Origin: Streptomyces sp. D2-8
Lineage (GTDB): Bacteria > Actinomycetota > Actinomycetes > Streptomycetales > Streptomycetaceae
NCBI RefSeq assembly: GCF_023184515.1
Contig: NZ_JAAHBP010000013.1
Location: 62,001-126,000 of the forward strand
Length of the DNA: 64,000 nt
Reading direction: 5' to 3'
Shown here: one piece after another, positions 23,420 to 32,613 of the stretch
Position numbering within the stretch: position 1 is the first letter of the stretch
Layout of the letters: each line of letters opens with the position of its first letter
Notes under the pieces: model-generated
Database searches by the model: none
What the model was told of the DNA's origin: nothing
What the model saw: the letters and a program-made list of their open reading frames with translations, nothing else
Program-made: the position numbers and the translations under genes

Positions 23420-24258
23420 ACGTCCCCCGTCACATGGATCCGGTCCTCCCGGCCGCGCAGCTCGAAGCGGCCGTCCTGCGCCGCGTACGTCACCGTCCCG
23501 GGCAGCAGGACCGGTGCCCTGAACTCCGCCCGCACATGGCAGCACTCCGTGACGCCGTGCGCGGCGAGGCAGCGGGCCACCGTCCACATGCCGTGGGCGA
23601 TGGCCCGGGGGAAGCCGAACAGCCGGGCCGTGAGCGGGTGCAGGTGGATCGGGTTGCGGTCCCCGGAGGCGGCCCCGTAGCGGCGCCCGACATCCCCGGC
23701 GAGCCGCCACTCGGCGACCGCGGGCGGCGGCTTGCGTACCTCCGGCTCCCGGGGAGCCGCGGCCGGCCGGTGCGTGCGGTGCCGGGCCAGGTACGTGCTC
23801 CTCGACTCCCATACGACGTCCCCGCCGCCGCGCACCTCGGTGACGATCCTGGCCTCCGTGCCGCGCCGGTGGGGGACCAACCCCTCGACATGCACGGAGA
23901 GTTCGTACGAGCCGCCGGTCGGCATCCGTGCGTGCCGGGTGACGGTGATCGACGTGTGGACGAGACCGAGCAGCGGCAGCGGGAAGCCCCGGCCGCTCAT
24001 CAGCCGCATGGCCAGGGGGAAGCCGAGCACGTGCGGATACGTCACCGGCAGTGCGTCCTCCCCGGTCGGGAACCCGCAGACCCGCTCGTACGCCGCGAGC
24101 CGCGCGAGGTCGACGCGCAGGCCCGGCAGGACGAGCCGGGTGCGGGGGAACTCCGCGTCGGGGCTGGGGCGTTTGAAGGGGGACAGCAGGGCGCCGCGGG
24201 CCAGGAGCGGGGCGAGGGAGGGGGACTGGGCGAGGGCGACGTCGCTCGGGCCGGCCAT
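23407..24258 (-). CDS. MaoC-like hydratase (hot-dog fold)
   Basis: This 283-residue protein has a C-terminal MaoC hot-dog domain with the hydratase motif YGAASGDRNPIHLHPLTARL near residues 195-215, giving the catalytic Asp and His, and then FPRAIAHGMW. The N-terminal half looks like a degenerate second hot-dog, as in double-hot-dog R-specific enoyl-CoA hydratases. It would hydrate enoyl thioesters. Its ATG overlaps the stop of the upstream FabG gene by the ATGA type, so both are coupled in one operon. Confidence 0.84.
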   Translation of the reverse strand: MAGPSDVALAQSPSLAPLLARGALLSPFKRPSPDAEFPRTRLVLPGLRVDLARLAAYERVCGFPTGEDALPVTYPHVLGFPLAMRLMSGRGFPLPLLGLVHTSITVTRHARMPTGGSYELSVHVEGLVPHRRGTEARIVTEVRGGGDVVWESRSTYLARHRTHRPAAAPREPEVRKPPPAVAEWRLAGDVGRRYGAASGDRNPIHLHPLTARLFGFPRAIAHGMWTVARCLAAHGVTECCHVRAEFRAPVLLPGTVTYAAQDGRFELRGREDRIHVTGDVYPA

Positions 24259-25562
24259 CACGCCCCCAGCAGGCTCTGGCCGCACACGCGGACGACCTGG
24301 CCGTTGACCGCGCCCGAGGCCGGGTGGGCCAGCCAGGCGGTGGTCTCGGCGACATCGGCCGGGAGGCCGCCCTGGGCGAGGGAGTTCATCCGGCGGCCCG
24401 CCTCGCGGATGAACAGCGGGACGGCGGCCGTCATCTTCGTCTCGATGAAGCCGGGCGCGACCGCGTTGACCGTCACGCCGTGCTCCGCCAGCGCGCGCGG
24501 CGCGAGGGAGCGGACCATGCCGACGACGCCCGCCTTGCTTGCCCCGTAGTTGGTCTGGCCGGCGTTGCCGGCGATCCCCGCGATCGAGGCGGTGGCGACG
24601 ATCCGGCCGCCGCGCTTCAGCGTGCCGTCCTTCAGCAGGGCGTCCGTGGTGCGCAGCACGCTCGCCAGATTCACTTCGAGGACGGAGATCCAGCGCTCGG
24701 AGGGCATGTTCACCAAGCGCCGGTCACGGGTGATGCCCGCGTTGTGGATCAGCAGGTCCAGGCCGTCGGGCAGGGCCTCGGCGATCCGCGCACCCGCGTC
24801 CGCGGCCGTCATGTCGAGCAGCAGCGCGGTACCGCCGAGCCGGTCGGCGACGCGCCGGGCGTCCTGCTCGGCCTGCGGCACATCGAGCACCACGACCCGG
24901 GCACCGTCCCGGGCGAGGGTCTCGGCGACCGCTTCGCCGATACCCCGCGCGGCACCGGTGACGAGGGCGGTGCGGCCGGTCAGGGGGCGGTCCCCGTCGG
25001 GAGGAGTCGTCTCCTGGGGTGCTCCCACCTCGATCACCTGCCCGCTGACGTACGCCGACTTCGGCGACAGCAGGAAGCGGAGGGTGGACTCCGCGGCGGC
25101 GGCGTCCGTGAGCCGGACCAGGTTCACCGTCCTGCCCCGGCCGATCTCCTTGCCGAGGGAGCGCGTGAAGCCCTCCAGGGCCTGCTGCGCCGCGGCCTGG
25201 TGGTGGTCGGCGGGGTCGAGCGGCGCGCCGAGCACCACCACGCGCCCGCTCGCTGCGACCGACCGTACGGCGGGATGCAGGGCGGCATGCACCTCCGCCA
25301 GGCCTTCGACGTCCCGCACCCCGGTCGCGTCCAGGGCGACGGCGGCCACGCGGTCCGAGCCGGCCGGGCCGTTCCCCGCACGGGCCAGGACCGGAGCCAG
25401 GCCGAGGGTGGACCGGCCGACGGTGAGGTGCCGCAGGCCGCCGTCCAGGGCGGGCCGCTCGGGGGACCAGCGGGTCAGCGCCGCGGGCTGCGGCAGTCCC
25501 AGCCGGCGGGTGAGGAAGCGGCCGGGCGCGGTACCGGTAAAGCTCAGATAGCGGTCGGCCAT
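24258..25562 (-). CDS. High-molecular-weight 3-oxoacyl-ACP/CoA reductase (FabG-like)
   Basis: This 434-residue short-chain dehydrogenase is almost twice the usual FabG length. The C-terminal half holds the cofactor loop VTGAARGIGE, HNAGITRDR, the Ser in TASIAGIAGNAGQTNY and the YGASK catalytic pair. The N-terminal ~200 residues form a second, degenerate Rossmann-like domain, as in mycobacterial FabG4-type HMW FabG. It should reduce 3-ketoacyl thioesters, partnering the MaoC hydratase and the divergent thiolase. The ATG at 25562 has GGGAG upstream, so I prefer it to the TTG at 25568. Confidence 0.88.
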   Translation of the reverse strand: MADRYLSFTGTAPGRFLTRRLGLPQPAALTRWSPERPALDGGLRHLTVGRSTLGLAPVLARAGNGPAGSDRVAAVALDATGVRDVEGLAEVHAALHPAVRSVAASGRVVVLGAPLDPADHHQAAAQQALEGFTRSLGKEIGRGRTVNLVRLTDAAAAESTLRFLLSPKSAYVSGQVIEVGAPQETTPPDGDRPLTGRTALVTGAARGIGEAVAETLARDGARVVVLDVPQAEQDARRVADRLGGTALLLDMTAADAGARIAEALPDGLDLLIHNAGITRDRRLVNMPSERWISVLEVNLASVLRTTDALLKDGTLKRGGRIVATASIAGIAGNAGQTNYGASKAGVVGMVRSLAPRALAEHGVTVNAVAPGFIETKMTAAVPLFIREAGRRMNSLAQGGLPADVAETTAWLAHPASGAVNGQVVRVCGQSLLGA

Positions 25563-25610
25563 TGACAACTCCCAGTTCCCGACGACGGCTCAGTGACGCC
25601 CCACTCCTGC

Positions 25611-25639
25611 TTACTCTGGAGTAAGGTTACCGGAGGTAA
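25611..25639. promoter_or_regulatory. Two tandem TTAC/GTAA palindromes in the fabG/thiolase promoter
   Basis: TTACTCTGGAGTAA (25611-25624) and TTACCGGAGGTAA (25627-25639) are palindromes centred about 15 bases apart in the 107-base gap between the divergent fabG-like and thiolase genes. Such TTAC...GTAA sites are typical TetR operators of fatty-acid genes. The TetR gene at 22754 is the obvious candidate ligand. No base of either site is coding. Confidence 0.65.
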
Positions 25640-25669
25640 GGCTACGTCACAGGCGAGGAGCAGGTCGAC

Positions 25670-26959
25670 ATGAGCCCCCAGCAGCTGTCGCCGTCGGTGC
25701 GGCGCGTGGCGATCGTCGGCGGAGCGCGCATCCCCTTCGCCCGTTCCGACGGCCCCTACGCCACCGCCTCCAACCAGCAGATGCTCACCGCCGCCCTCGA
25801 CGGCCTCGTCGAGCGCTACGGGCTCCGGGAGCCGGGCGCGGTCGGCGAGTTCGTCGCCGGGGCCGTACTCAAGCACAGCCGCGACTTCAACCTCGCCCGC
25901 GAGACCGTCCTCGGCTCGGAACTCCACCCGCGCACCCCCGCCTACGACATCCAGCAGGCCTGCGGCACAGGCCTCCAGGCCGTCATCGCCGCCGCCAACA
26001 AGATCGCCCTCGGCCAGACGGAGTCGGCCGTCGCGGGCGGCGCCGACACCGCCAGCGACGCGCCCCTCGGCGTCAACGACTCCCTGCGCCGCATCCTCCT
26101 GGAGGCCCGCCGGGCGAAGTCGCTCGGCGGCCGCGTGAAGGCCCTGGCGAAGGTGCGCCCCGGCCACCTCGCCCCCGACATCCCGCGCAACGCCGAGCCG
26201 CGCACCGGCCTGTCCATGGGCGAACACGCCGCCGTCACCGCCCGCGAATGGGGCATCGCCCGCGAGGCGCAGGACGAACTCGCGGCCACCAGTCACCAGC
26301 GGCTGGCGGCGGCCTACGAACGCGGCTTCTTCCAGGACCTGGTCGTCCCCTTCCGCGGCCTGGCCCGCGACCAGAACCTGCGCCCCGGCTCGACGGTGGA
26401 GAAACTCGCCTCCCTGAAGCCGGTGTTCGGGCTCGACCACCCCGACCCGACCATGACGGCCGGGAACTCCACCCCGCTGACGGACGGCGCGGCCACCGTC
26501 CTGCTGGCGAGCGAGGAGTGGGCCCGCGAGCGCGGCCTGGAGCCGCTGGCGTACCTCACCGCGTACGAGACGGCGGCCGTCGACTTCGTGGGCGGCGATG
26601 TGGCCGGCGGCGAGGACGGCCTGCTCATGGCGCCCGCCCACGCCGTCCCGCGCATGCTGGAGCGGGCCGGGATGGGCCTGGACGACTTCGACCTCGTCGA
26701 GATCCACGAGGCGTTCGCCTCCCAGGTGCTGGCCACGCTCGCCGCCTGGGAGAAGCGGGGCCTGGGCACGGTGGACCGCGCCCGGCTGAACGTCGCCGGC
26801 TCCTCCCTCGCCACCGGCCACCCCTTCGCCGCCACCGGCGCCCGGATCGTCGCCACCCTGGCCAAGCTCCTCACCGAACGGGACGCCCCCGCCCGCGGGT
26901 TGATCTCCGTCTGCGCGGCGGGCGGGCAGGGGGTGACGGCGATCCTGGAACGGGCCTGA
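25670..26959 (+). CDS. Acetyl-CoA C-acetyltransferase (thiolase, FadA/FadI type)
   Basis: This 429-residue thiolase has the nucleophilic cysteine in QQACGTGLQAV (near residue 98), the EIHEAFA motif, the active-site His in NVAGSSLATGHPFAATG and the second Cys in SVCAAGGQG. It would cleave or form 3-ketoacyl-CoA. Divergent placement from the FabG-MaoC operon and a shared double operator suggest one regulon for fatty-acid turnover or synthesis of an unusual acyl chain. Confidence 0.92.
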   Translation: MSPQQLSPSVRRVAIVGGARIPFARSDGPYATASNQQMLTAALDGLVERYGLREPGAVGEFVAGAVLKHSRDFNLARETVLGSELHPRTPAYDIQQACGTGLQAVIAAANKIALGQTESAVAGGADTASDAPLGVNDSLRRILLEARRAKSLGGRVKALAKVRPGHLAPDIPRNAEPRTGLSMGEHAAVTAREWGIAREAQDELAATSHQRLAAAYERGFFQDLVVPFRGLARDQNLRPGSTVEKLASLKPVFGLDHPDPTMTAGNSTPLTDGAATVLLASEEWARERGLEPLAYLTAYETAAVDFVGGDVAGGEDGLLMAPAHAVPRMLERAGMGLDDFDLVEIHEAFASQVLATLAAWEKRGLGTVDRARLNVAGSSLATGHPFAATGARIVATLAKLLTERDAPARGLISVCAAGGQGVTAILERA

Positions 26960-27187
26960 GAGCACGGCGTACAAAACCTGAAGGACTCTCACCTAACCCC
27001 CGAGATTGCACAGGCCTGGCTCCGGACCACCCCCGAACCCGCACAGACCCGCCACGTGAGCGCCGTACGATCCCGTTCCTACCGTCAGTAACCCCTTTCT
27101 GGGGGTTCAGCCGGTTGAGCGCCTCGGCGTGCGAGGCACGTACGTCATGCAGCAAGCAGTCTTCGCTGCACGCCCCAGGAGCCGCCC

Positions 27188-29107
27188 GTGTCCACTGCGT
27201 ATCCCTCCTCCGCCTACGGCGACGTGTACGGAGGGCCGGTCCTGGTCGAGCCCGAGGTGCGGCGGATGGACGGGGCGGTACGGGAGGCCTCCGTACCGCC
27301 GCTGGCCCCGCCGTGGACGCACGGGTCGCTCGCCGACCTGCCCTTCGACAACGCGACCGCGCATCCGGATGCCGTGGTGCTCAGCCGCAAGGACGCCGAC
27401 GGGTCCTGGAGCGACGTCACGGCGGCACAGTTCGCCGACCAGGTGAGGGCCGTGGCGAAGGGCCTGATCGCCGAGGGCCTGATGCCGGGCGACCGGATCG
27501 CCGTGATGGCCCGCACCATCTACGAGTGGACCGTCCTGGACTTCGCCGCCTGGGCGGCCGGACTGGTCACCGTCCCCGTCTACCCCACCTCCTCCGTCTT
27601 CCAGGCCCGCTGGATCCTCCAGGACTCCGGCGCGGTCGCCCTGGTCACCGAGACCGCCGCGCAGGCCGCCGCCCTCGGCCCGGAGCGGGAGCGGCTGCCC
27701 GACCTCCAGCACCTGTGGATCGTCGAGAAGGGCCATGTGGACCGGCTCGCCGAAGCCGGGGCGCACCTGCCCGACCAGGAGGTCGAGGTGCGGCGCGGCA
27801 TGCTCGGCCCCGACACCCTCGCCACCCTCGTCTACACCTCCGGCACCACGGGCCGCCCCAAGGGCTGCGCGCTCACCCACGGCAACTTCTTCGCCGAGGT
27901 CGACAACGCCATCGAGCTGCTCTACCCCGTCTTCCGGGCGAAGACCAGCGAAGAGGCCTCGGTCCTGCTGTTCCTGCCGATGTCCCACGTCTTCGGCCGC
28001 ATGGTGGCGATCGCCTGCATCCGGGCCCGCGTCCGGCTGGGCCACGCGCCCAGCATCAAGGCCGAGCACCTGCTGCCGGACCTGGCCAGCTTCCGTCCGA
28101 CGTGTCTGCTGGCCATCCCGTACATGCTGGAGAAGGTCTTCAACTCGGCCCGCGCCAAGGCAGAGGCCGGCGGCCGCGTCTCGTCGTTCGACCGTGCGGC
28201 GTCGGTGGCGCAGCGCTACGGAGAGGCCCTGGAGGCCCAGCAGACGGGCACCGGCCCCGGCCCCTCCCGCGCCCTCAGGACCGCCCGGGCCTTCTACGAC
28301 CCCCTGGTCTACCGCCGGATCCGCACCGCCATGGGCGGCAGAGTCCGCTACGCCATCTGCGGCGGCTCCCCGCTCGGCCGCCGTCTCGCCGCGTTCTACG
28401 CCGGTGCCGGCATCGAGATCTTCGAGGGCTACGGCCTGACGGAGACCACCGGCGCGAGCACCGTCACCCCGCCCCTGAAACCCCGGCTGGGCACCGTCGG
28501 CTGGCCGCTGCCCGGCACCCGCGTGCGCATCGCCGCCGACGGGGAGATCCTCGTCGGCGGCGACCACGTGCTGCGCGGCTACTGGGACCCGCAGGCCGGC
28601 GGCGTCGTCCCCGCCGCCCCCGACGGCTGGCTCGCCACCGGCGACCTGGGCGAACTGGACGACGAGGGCTACCTGACGATCACCGGCCGCAAGAAGGAAC
28701 TGCTGATCACCGCGGGCGGCAAGAGCGTCGCCCCGGCCCCGCTGGAGAACTGGCTGCGCTCGCATCCGCTGATCTCCCAGTGCCTCGTCCTGGGCGACGG
28801 CCGCCCCTTCGTCTCGGCGCTGATCACCCTCGACCCGGACGGCATCACCCACTGGCGCCAGATGAACGGCAAGCATCCCGTCCCGCCCACGCTCCTCGTC
28901 GACGACGAGGAACTGCGCGCCGTCCTGCAACGCGCCGTCGACGACGCCAACAAACTGGTCTCCCGCCCGGAGTCCATCCGCCGCTTCGCCGTCCTCCCCG
29001 AGGACTTCACGGAGGAGGCGGGCCATCTGACCCCGTCGATGAAACTCCGCCGGGAGGCCGTGCTGCGCGCGTTCGCCGCAGAAGTAGAGGGTCTGTACAC
29101 GCAGTGA
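27188..29107 (+). CDS. Long-chain fatty-acid-CoA ligase (AMP-forming, FadD15-like)
   Basis: This 639-residue adenylate-forming enzyme has the P-loop YTSGTTGRPKGC near residue 215, FEGYGLTETTG near 412, the ATP/ribose motif GWLATGDLGELDDEGYL near 480 and TGRKKELLITAGGKSVAP near 500. Length and motif set match FadD15-type long-chain acyl-CoA synthetases. It probably feeds the neighbouring thiolase/FabG/MaoC enzymes. GTG start at 27188 follows GGAG at 27179. The 228-base gap before it holds only a small GCCTCG/CGAGGC stem (27121-27137). Confidence 0.92.
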   Translation: MSTAYPSSAYGDVYGGPVLVEPEVRRMDGAVREASVPPLAPPWTHGSLADLPFDNATAHPDAVVLSRKDADGSWSDVTAAQFADQVRAVAKGLIAEGLMPGDRIAVMARTIYEWTVLDFAAWAAGLVTVPVYPTSSVFQARWILQDSGAVALVTETAAQAAALGPERERLPDLQHLWIVEKGHVDRLAEAGAHLPDQEVEVRRGMLGPDTLATLVYTSGTTGRPKGCALTHGNFFAEVDNAIELLYPVFRAKTSEEASVLLFLPMSHVFGRMVAIACIRARVRLGHAPSIKAEHLLPDLASFRPTCLLAIPYMLEKVFNSARAKAEAGGRVSSFDRAASVAQRYGEALEAQQTGTGPGPSRALRTARAFYDPLVYRRIRTAMGGRVRYAICGGSPLGRRLAAFYAGAGIEIFEGYGLTETTGASTVTPPLKPRLGTVGWPLPGTRVRIAADGEILVGGDHVLRGYWDPQAGGVVPAAPDGWLATGDLGELDDEGYLTITGRKKELLITAGGKSVAPAPLENWLRSHPLISQCLVLGDGRPFVSALITLDPDGITHWRQMNGKHPVPPTLLVDDEELRAVLQRAVDDANKLVSRPESIRRFAVLPEDFTEEAGHLTPSMKLRREAVLRAFAAEVEGLYTQ

Positions 29108-29214
29108 GGCACCTTTGCGATCTCTTCACACGTGGTTCTTGACGACGCACGGCGTCTGCCCGTTGGCTTTCGACCATCTCGTCACGATGCTCCCCCCATC
29201 GGAAGGCACCACCA

Positions 29215-30336
29215 GTGATAGCGCGCAACACCCGTCAGGCCGCCGTGCGGCACATCTCCGTGGCCCTGGCGGTCTCCGTATCGGCCCTGTCTCTCGCCGC
29301 CTGCGGCGACGGCGGGAGTGACGACACCGCCGCGAAGAAGGGCAACGACATCACGGTGGGCCTGCTGCTGCCCGACCGGGACACGGCACGCTTCGAGAAG
29401 TTCGACTACCCGCTGATCAAGGAGGAGGTCGCGTCCCTCACGCAGAACAAGGGCACGGTCCGCTACGCCAACGCCGAGGCCAGCGCGACCAGACAGAGCG
29501 AGCAGTTCCAGAAGATGATCGCCGACAAGGTGGACGTCATCCTCGTCGACGCCCTGAACTCCAAGACCATCGCCACGGACGTGCAGAAGGCCAAGGACGC
29601 CGGCATCCCGGTCATCGCCTACGACCGGCTCGCCGAGGGCCCGATCGACGCCTACGTCTCCCACGACAACGAACTCGTCGGCCAGGTCCAGGGCCGCGCC
29701 ATCGTCGGGGAACTCGGCGACAAGGCCGCGAAGAGCAAGGTCGTCATGATGAACGGCGACCCCGCCGACCCCAACACCGCACGCTTCAAGGACGGCGCGC
29801 TCAGCGAACTCCAGGGCCAGGTCGACATCGTCGAGCAGTTCGACACCAAGGAGTGGAAGCCCGCGATCGCCAAGGCGAACATGAAGAAGGCGATCCAGAC
29901 CGTCGGGCTGAACAACATCGCCGCCGTCTACTCGGCCAACGACGGCATGGCGGGCGCCGTCATCGAGGCGCTGGAGGACGCCGGGGCCACCAGGATGCCG
30001 CCGGTGACCGGACAGGACGCCAACCTCGACGCGGTACAGCGGGTCGTCTCCGGCGAGCAGTACATGACCGTGTACAAGTCCTTCCTGCTGGAGGCGACCA
30101 ACGCGGCGAAGATCGCGGTGGCCAAGGTCCAGGGCCGTGCCATCGAGTTCGCCGCGCTGACCCGCGAGACGGTCGACAGCCCGACGCAGAAGAACATCCC
30201 GGCGATGCTGGTGCCGGTGGTCGCCCTCACCAAGGACAACATCAAGGAGACGGTGATCACGGACGGCGTGTACACCGTCAAGAACATCTGCACCTCCGAG
30301 TACAAGGCGGACTGCGCGGCGATCGGCCTCGAGTAG
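29215..30336 (+). CDS. Sugar-binding lipoprotein (XylF/RbsB type), orphan
   Basis: This 373-residue periplasmic-binding-like protein has a lipobox (LSLAAC) near residue 33 and a type I PBP fold with RYANAEASATRQSEQFQKMI, VILVDALNSKTI, VIAYDRLAEGPIDAYVS and AVYSANDGMAGAVIEAL. These stretches are typical of D-xylose-binding XylF. No ABC permease or ATPase gene lies beside it, so it either serves a distant transporter or has been separated. A hairpin follows and the next gene is unrelated. Confidence 0.85.
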   Translation: MIARNTRQAAVRHISVALAVSVSALSLAACGDGGSDDTAAKKGNDITVGLLLPDRDTARFEKFDYPLIKEEVASLTQNKGTVRYANAEASATRQSEQFQKMIADKVDVILVDALNSKTIATDVQKAKDAGIPVIAYDRLAEGPIDAYVSHDNELVGQVQGRAIVGELGDKAAKSKVVMMNGDPADPNTARFKDGALSELQGQVDIVEQFDTKEWKPAIAKANMKKAIQTVGLNNIAAVYSANDGMAGAVIEALEDAGATRMPPVTGQDANLDAVQRVVSGEQYMTVYKSFLLEATNAAKIAVAKVQGRAIEFAALTRETVDSPTQKNIPAMLVPVVALTKDNIKETVITDGVYTVKNICTSEYKADCAAIGLE

Positions 30337-30359
30337 CGGACGCGCGGTGGGGGCCGCAC

Positions 30360-30381
30360 GGGTCTTGACTTCGCAAGACCC
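30360..30381 (+). terminator. Hairpin between the binding protein and FAD dehydrogenase genes
   Basis: GGGTCTTG (30360-30367) and CAAGACCC (30374-30381) pair perfectly around a six-base loop. There is no T-tract, so it may be a weak terminator or an RNA-stabilising stem. Confidence 0.45.
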
Positions 30382-30431
30382 CCGCGCGACATTCCCCACC
30401 CCTTTCGCGTTCTCGCAGGGCTGGAGCCGCC

Positions 30432-32213
30432 ATGACCCCACGCACCGACACCTCGGACACTGCCGGATCCCCGTCCCGAAGACGACTGCTGGCCGGGGCC
30501 GCCGGTGCCGGTCTCGCGGTCGCGGCGGGAGTGCAACAGGGCGCCCGGGCGGCGGACTTACCCCCGCTCGGCACCTACGACGTCGTCGTCATCGGCTCCG
30601 GCGCCGCCGGCATGACCGCCGCGCTGACGGCCGCGCGCCAGGGCCTGAGCTGCGTCGTCGTGGAGAAGGCCCCGACCTTCGGCGGCTCGGCCGCCCGCTC
30701 CGGTGCCGGGATCTGGATCCCGAACAACCCGGTGATCCTTGCTGCCGGGGTCCCGGACACCCCCGCGAAGGCCGCCGCCTACCTCGCCGCGGTCGTCGGC
30801 CCGGACGTCCCCGCCGACCGGCAGCGGGCCTTCCTCACCCACGGCCCGGCGACGCTCTCCCTCGTCATGGCGAACAGCCCGCTCCGGTTCCGATGGATGG
30901 AGGGTTACAGCGACTACTACCCCGAGCTGCCCGGCGGCCTGCCGAACGGCCGCTCCATCGAGCCGGACCAGCTCGACGGCAACGTCCTGGGCGCCGAGCT
31001 GGCGCACCTGAACCCGCCGTACATGGACGTCCCCGCCGGCATGGTGGTGTTCAGCGCCGACTACAAGTGGGTCGCCCTGGCCGCCGTGAACGCCCGGGGC
31101 GCCGCCGTCGCCGCCCAGTGCCTCGCCCGTGGCGCGAAGGCGGCGACGCTCGGCCAGAAGCCCCTGACGATGGGCCAGGCGCTGGCGGCGGGCCTGCGGG
31201 CGGGGCTGCGCTCGGCCGGGGTCCCGGTATGGCTGAACACGCCCCTGACGGACCTCCACGTCGAGAACGGCACGGTGACGGGAGCCGTCGTCACCCGCGA
31301 CGGCGCCCCCGGCCTGGTCCGCGCCCGCCGGGGCGTGATCGTCGGCTCGGGCGGCTTCGAGCACAACGCGGCGATGCGGAACCGCTACCAGCGGCAGCCC
31401 ATCGGCACGGAGTGGACCGTCGGGGCGAAGGAGAACACCGGCGACGGCATCCGGGCGGGGGAGCGGCTGGGCGCGGCCCTCGACCTGATGGAGGACGCCT
31501 GGTGGGGCCCCGCGATCCCCCTTCCCGGCCAGCCCTATTTCTGCCTGGCCGAACGCACCCTGCCCGGCGGACTGTTGGTGAACGGCTCGGGCCGGCGCTT
31601 CGTCAACGAGGCCGCGCCCTACAGCGACGTCGTGCACACCATGTACGACGTCCACGACACCGAACCGGCCATCCCGTGCTGGCTCGTCGTCGACCAGAAC
31701 TACCGCAACCGGTACCTCTTCAAGGACGTCCTGCCGACGCTGCCCTTCCCCGACGCCTGGTACGACTCGGGGGCCGCGCACAAGGAGTGGACCCTGGACG
31801 CGCTGGCGGCCTCGATCGGCGTCCCCGCGGCGGCCCTGCGCACCAGCGTGAACCGCTTCAACGCCCAGGCGCGACGGGGCGAGGACCCCGACTTCCACCG
31901 GGGCGACAGCGCCTACGACCACTACTACACGGACCCGTCGGTCCTCCCCGACTCCTGTCTGGCCCCCCTCTGGCTCCCCCCGTACCACGCCTTCCGCATC
32001 GTCCCCGGCGACCTCGGCACGAAGGGCGGCCTCCGCACGGACGCCCGGGCCCGGGTGCTGCGGGAGGACGGCTCGGTGATCCCGGGGCTGTACGCGGCGG
32101 GCAACGCCAGCGCGGCCGTGATGGGCCACAGCTACGCGGGGGCGGGGTCGACGATCGGCCCGGCGATGACGTTCGGGTACATCGCGGCGAGGGACATCGC
32201 GGGGCTCCTCTAG
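30432..32213 (+). CDS. Tat-exported FAD-dependent dehydrogenase (ketosteroid dehydrogenase-like)
   Basis: This 593-residue flavoprotein begins with a twin-arginine signal (SRRRLLAGAAGAGLAVAAG, residues 15-35). The FAD-binding motif VVVIGSGAAGMTAALTAARQ follows at residues 53-75, and FGGSAARSGAGIWIPNN is the usual second motif of the fumarate reductase/3-ketosteroid delta-1-dehydrogenase family. The C-terminus has AGNASAAVMGHSYAGAG. Export through Tat with a bound flavin is notable, as most steroid dehydrogenases are cytoplasmic. Substrate is unknown and no electron-transfer partner is adjacent. Confidence 0.83.
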   Translation: MTPRTDTSDTAGSPSRRRLLAGAAGAGLAVAAGVQQGARAADLPPLGTYDVVVIGSGAAGMTAALTAARQGLSCVVVEKAPTFGGSAARSGAGIWIPNNPVILAAGVPDTPAKAAAYLAAVVGPDVPADRQRAFLTHGPATLSLVMANSPLRFRWMEGYSDYYPELPGGLPNGRSIEPDQLDGNVLGAELAHLNPPYMDVPAGMVVFSADYKWVALAAVNARGAAVAAQCLARGAKAATLGQKPLTMGQALAAGLRAGLRSAGVPVWLNTPLTDLHVENGTVTGAVVTRDGAPGLVRARRGVIVGSGGFEHNAAMRNRYQRQPIGTEWTVGAKENTGDGIRAGERLGAALDLMEDAWWGPAIPLPGQPYFCLAERTLPGGLLVNGSGRRFVNEAAPYSDVVHTMYDVHDTEPAIPCWLVVDQNYRNRYLFKDVLPTLPFPDAWYDSGAAHKEWTLDALAASIGVPAAALRTSVNRFNAQARRGEDPDFHRGDSAYDHYYTDPSVLPDSCLAPLWLPPYHAFRIVPGDLGTKGGLRTDARARVLREDGSVIPGLYAAGNASAAVMGHSYAGAGSTIGPAMTFGYIAARDIAGLL

Positions 32214-32281
32214 GGGCCGGGCCGCCGGGGGCGTGTGGCCGGCGGCGGGTCCGCTCTGGGGAGAGTGCACCCCGCTGCGGG

Positions 32282-32327
32282 GGCCGCTCGGGCATCGCAC
32301 GTGGGGCTGGGCGATGCCCGAGCGGCC
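32282..32327 (+). terminator. 17-bp perfect hairpin after the FAD dehydrogenase
   Basis: GGCCGCTCGGGCATCGC (32282-32298) pairs perfectly with 32311-32327 across a 12-base loop. There is no T-tract, as is common for Streptomyces terminators. Confidence 0.65.
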
Positions 32328-32351
32328 GCTCACGACGGCTCGCGGCGGGTG

Positions 32352-32501
32352 AGGCTCCGCCCTGGTTGCCGCTACCTGCGTCGGCGCAACGCCAACGCCC
32401 GCAACCCCGATGTCCTCGCCGCCCAGCGCAAGGAACGCGCCCGCGTCCGCAAGGAGAAGGGCATCCGCTGGGGCGGGCGCCCCCTCGCCACAGCAGCCTG
32501 A
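32352..32501 (+). mobile_element. Possible transposase C-terminal remnant
   Basis: The frame ending at 32501 reads YLRRRNANARNPDVLAAQ, then KERARVRKEKGIRWGGRPLA and TAA at the end. This basic tail resembles, from memory, the C-terminal end of some streptomycete transposases. No upstream core of the protein is present; the strong hairpin lies directly before it. The rest of the 400-base gap between the FAD dehydrogenase and the next gene shows nothing else I can name. Confidence 0.3.
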
Positions 32502-32613
32502 CCGCTCAACCCGGTGACCGGAACCGATCACTGGGCAGCTCAGCCATGGGCCACGCTTGTCGGGCCGGGCAGCAGTGGGACAGGGTGAGCCGATGTCCTG
32601 GACGTGGTAGGGG

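Noticed and set aside
26248..29142. 964-codon plus-strand frame across thiolase and FadD
   Set aside because: It runs out of phase through two well-supported genes and is almost all Arg, Pro, Gly and His.
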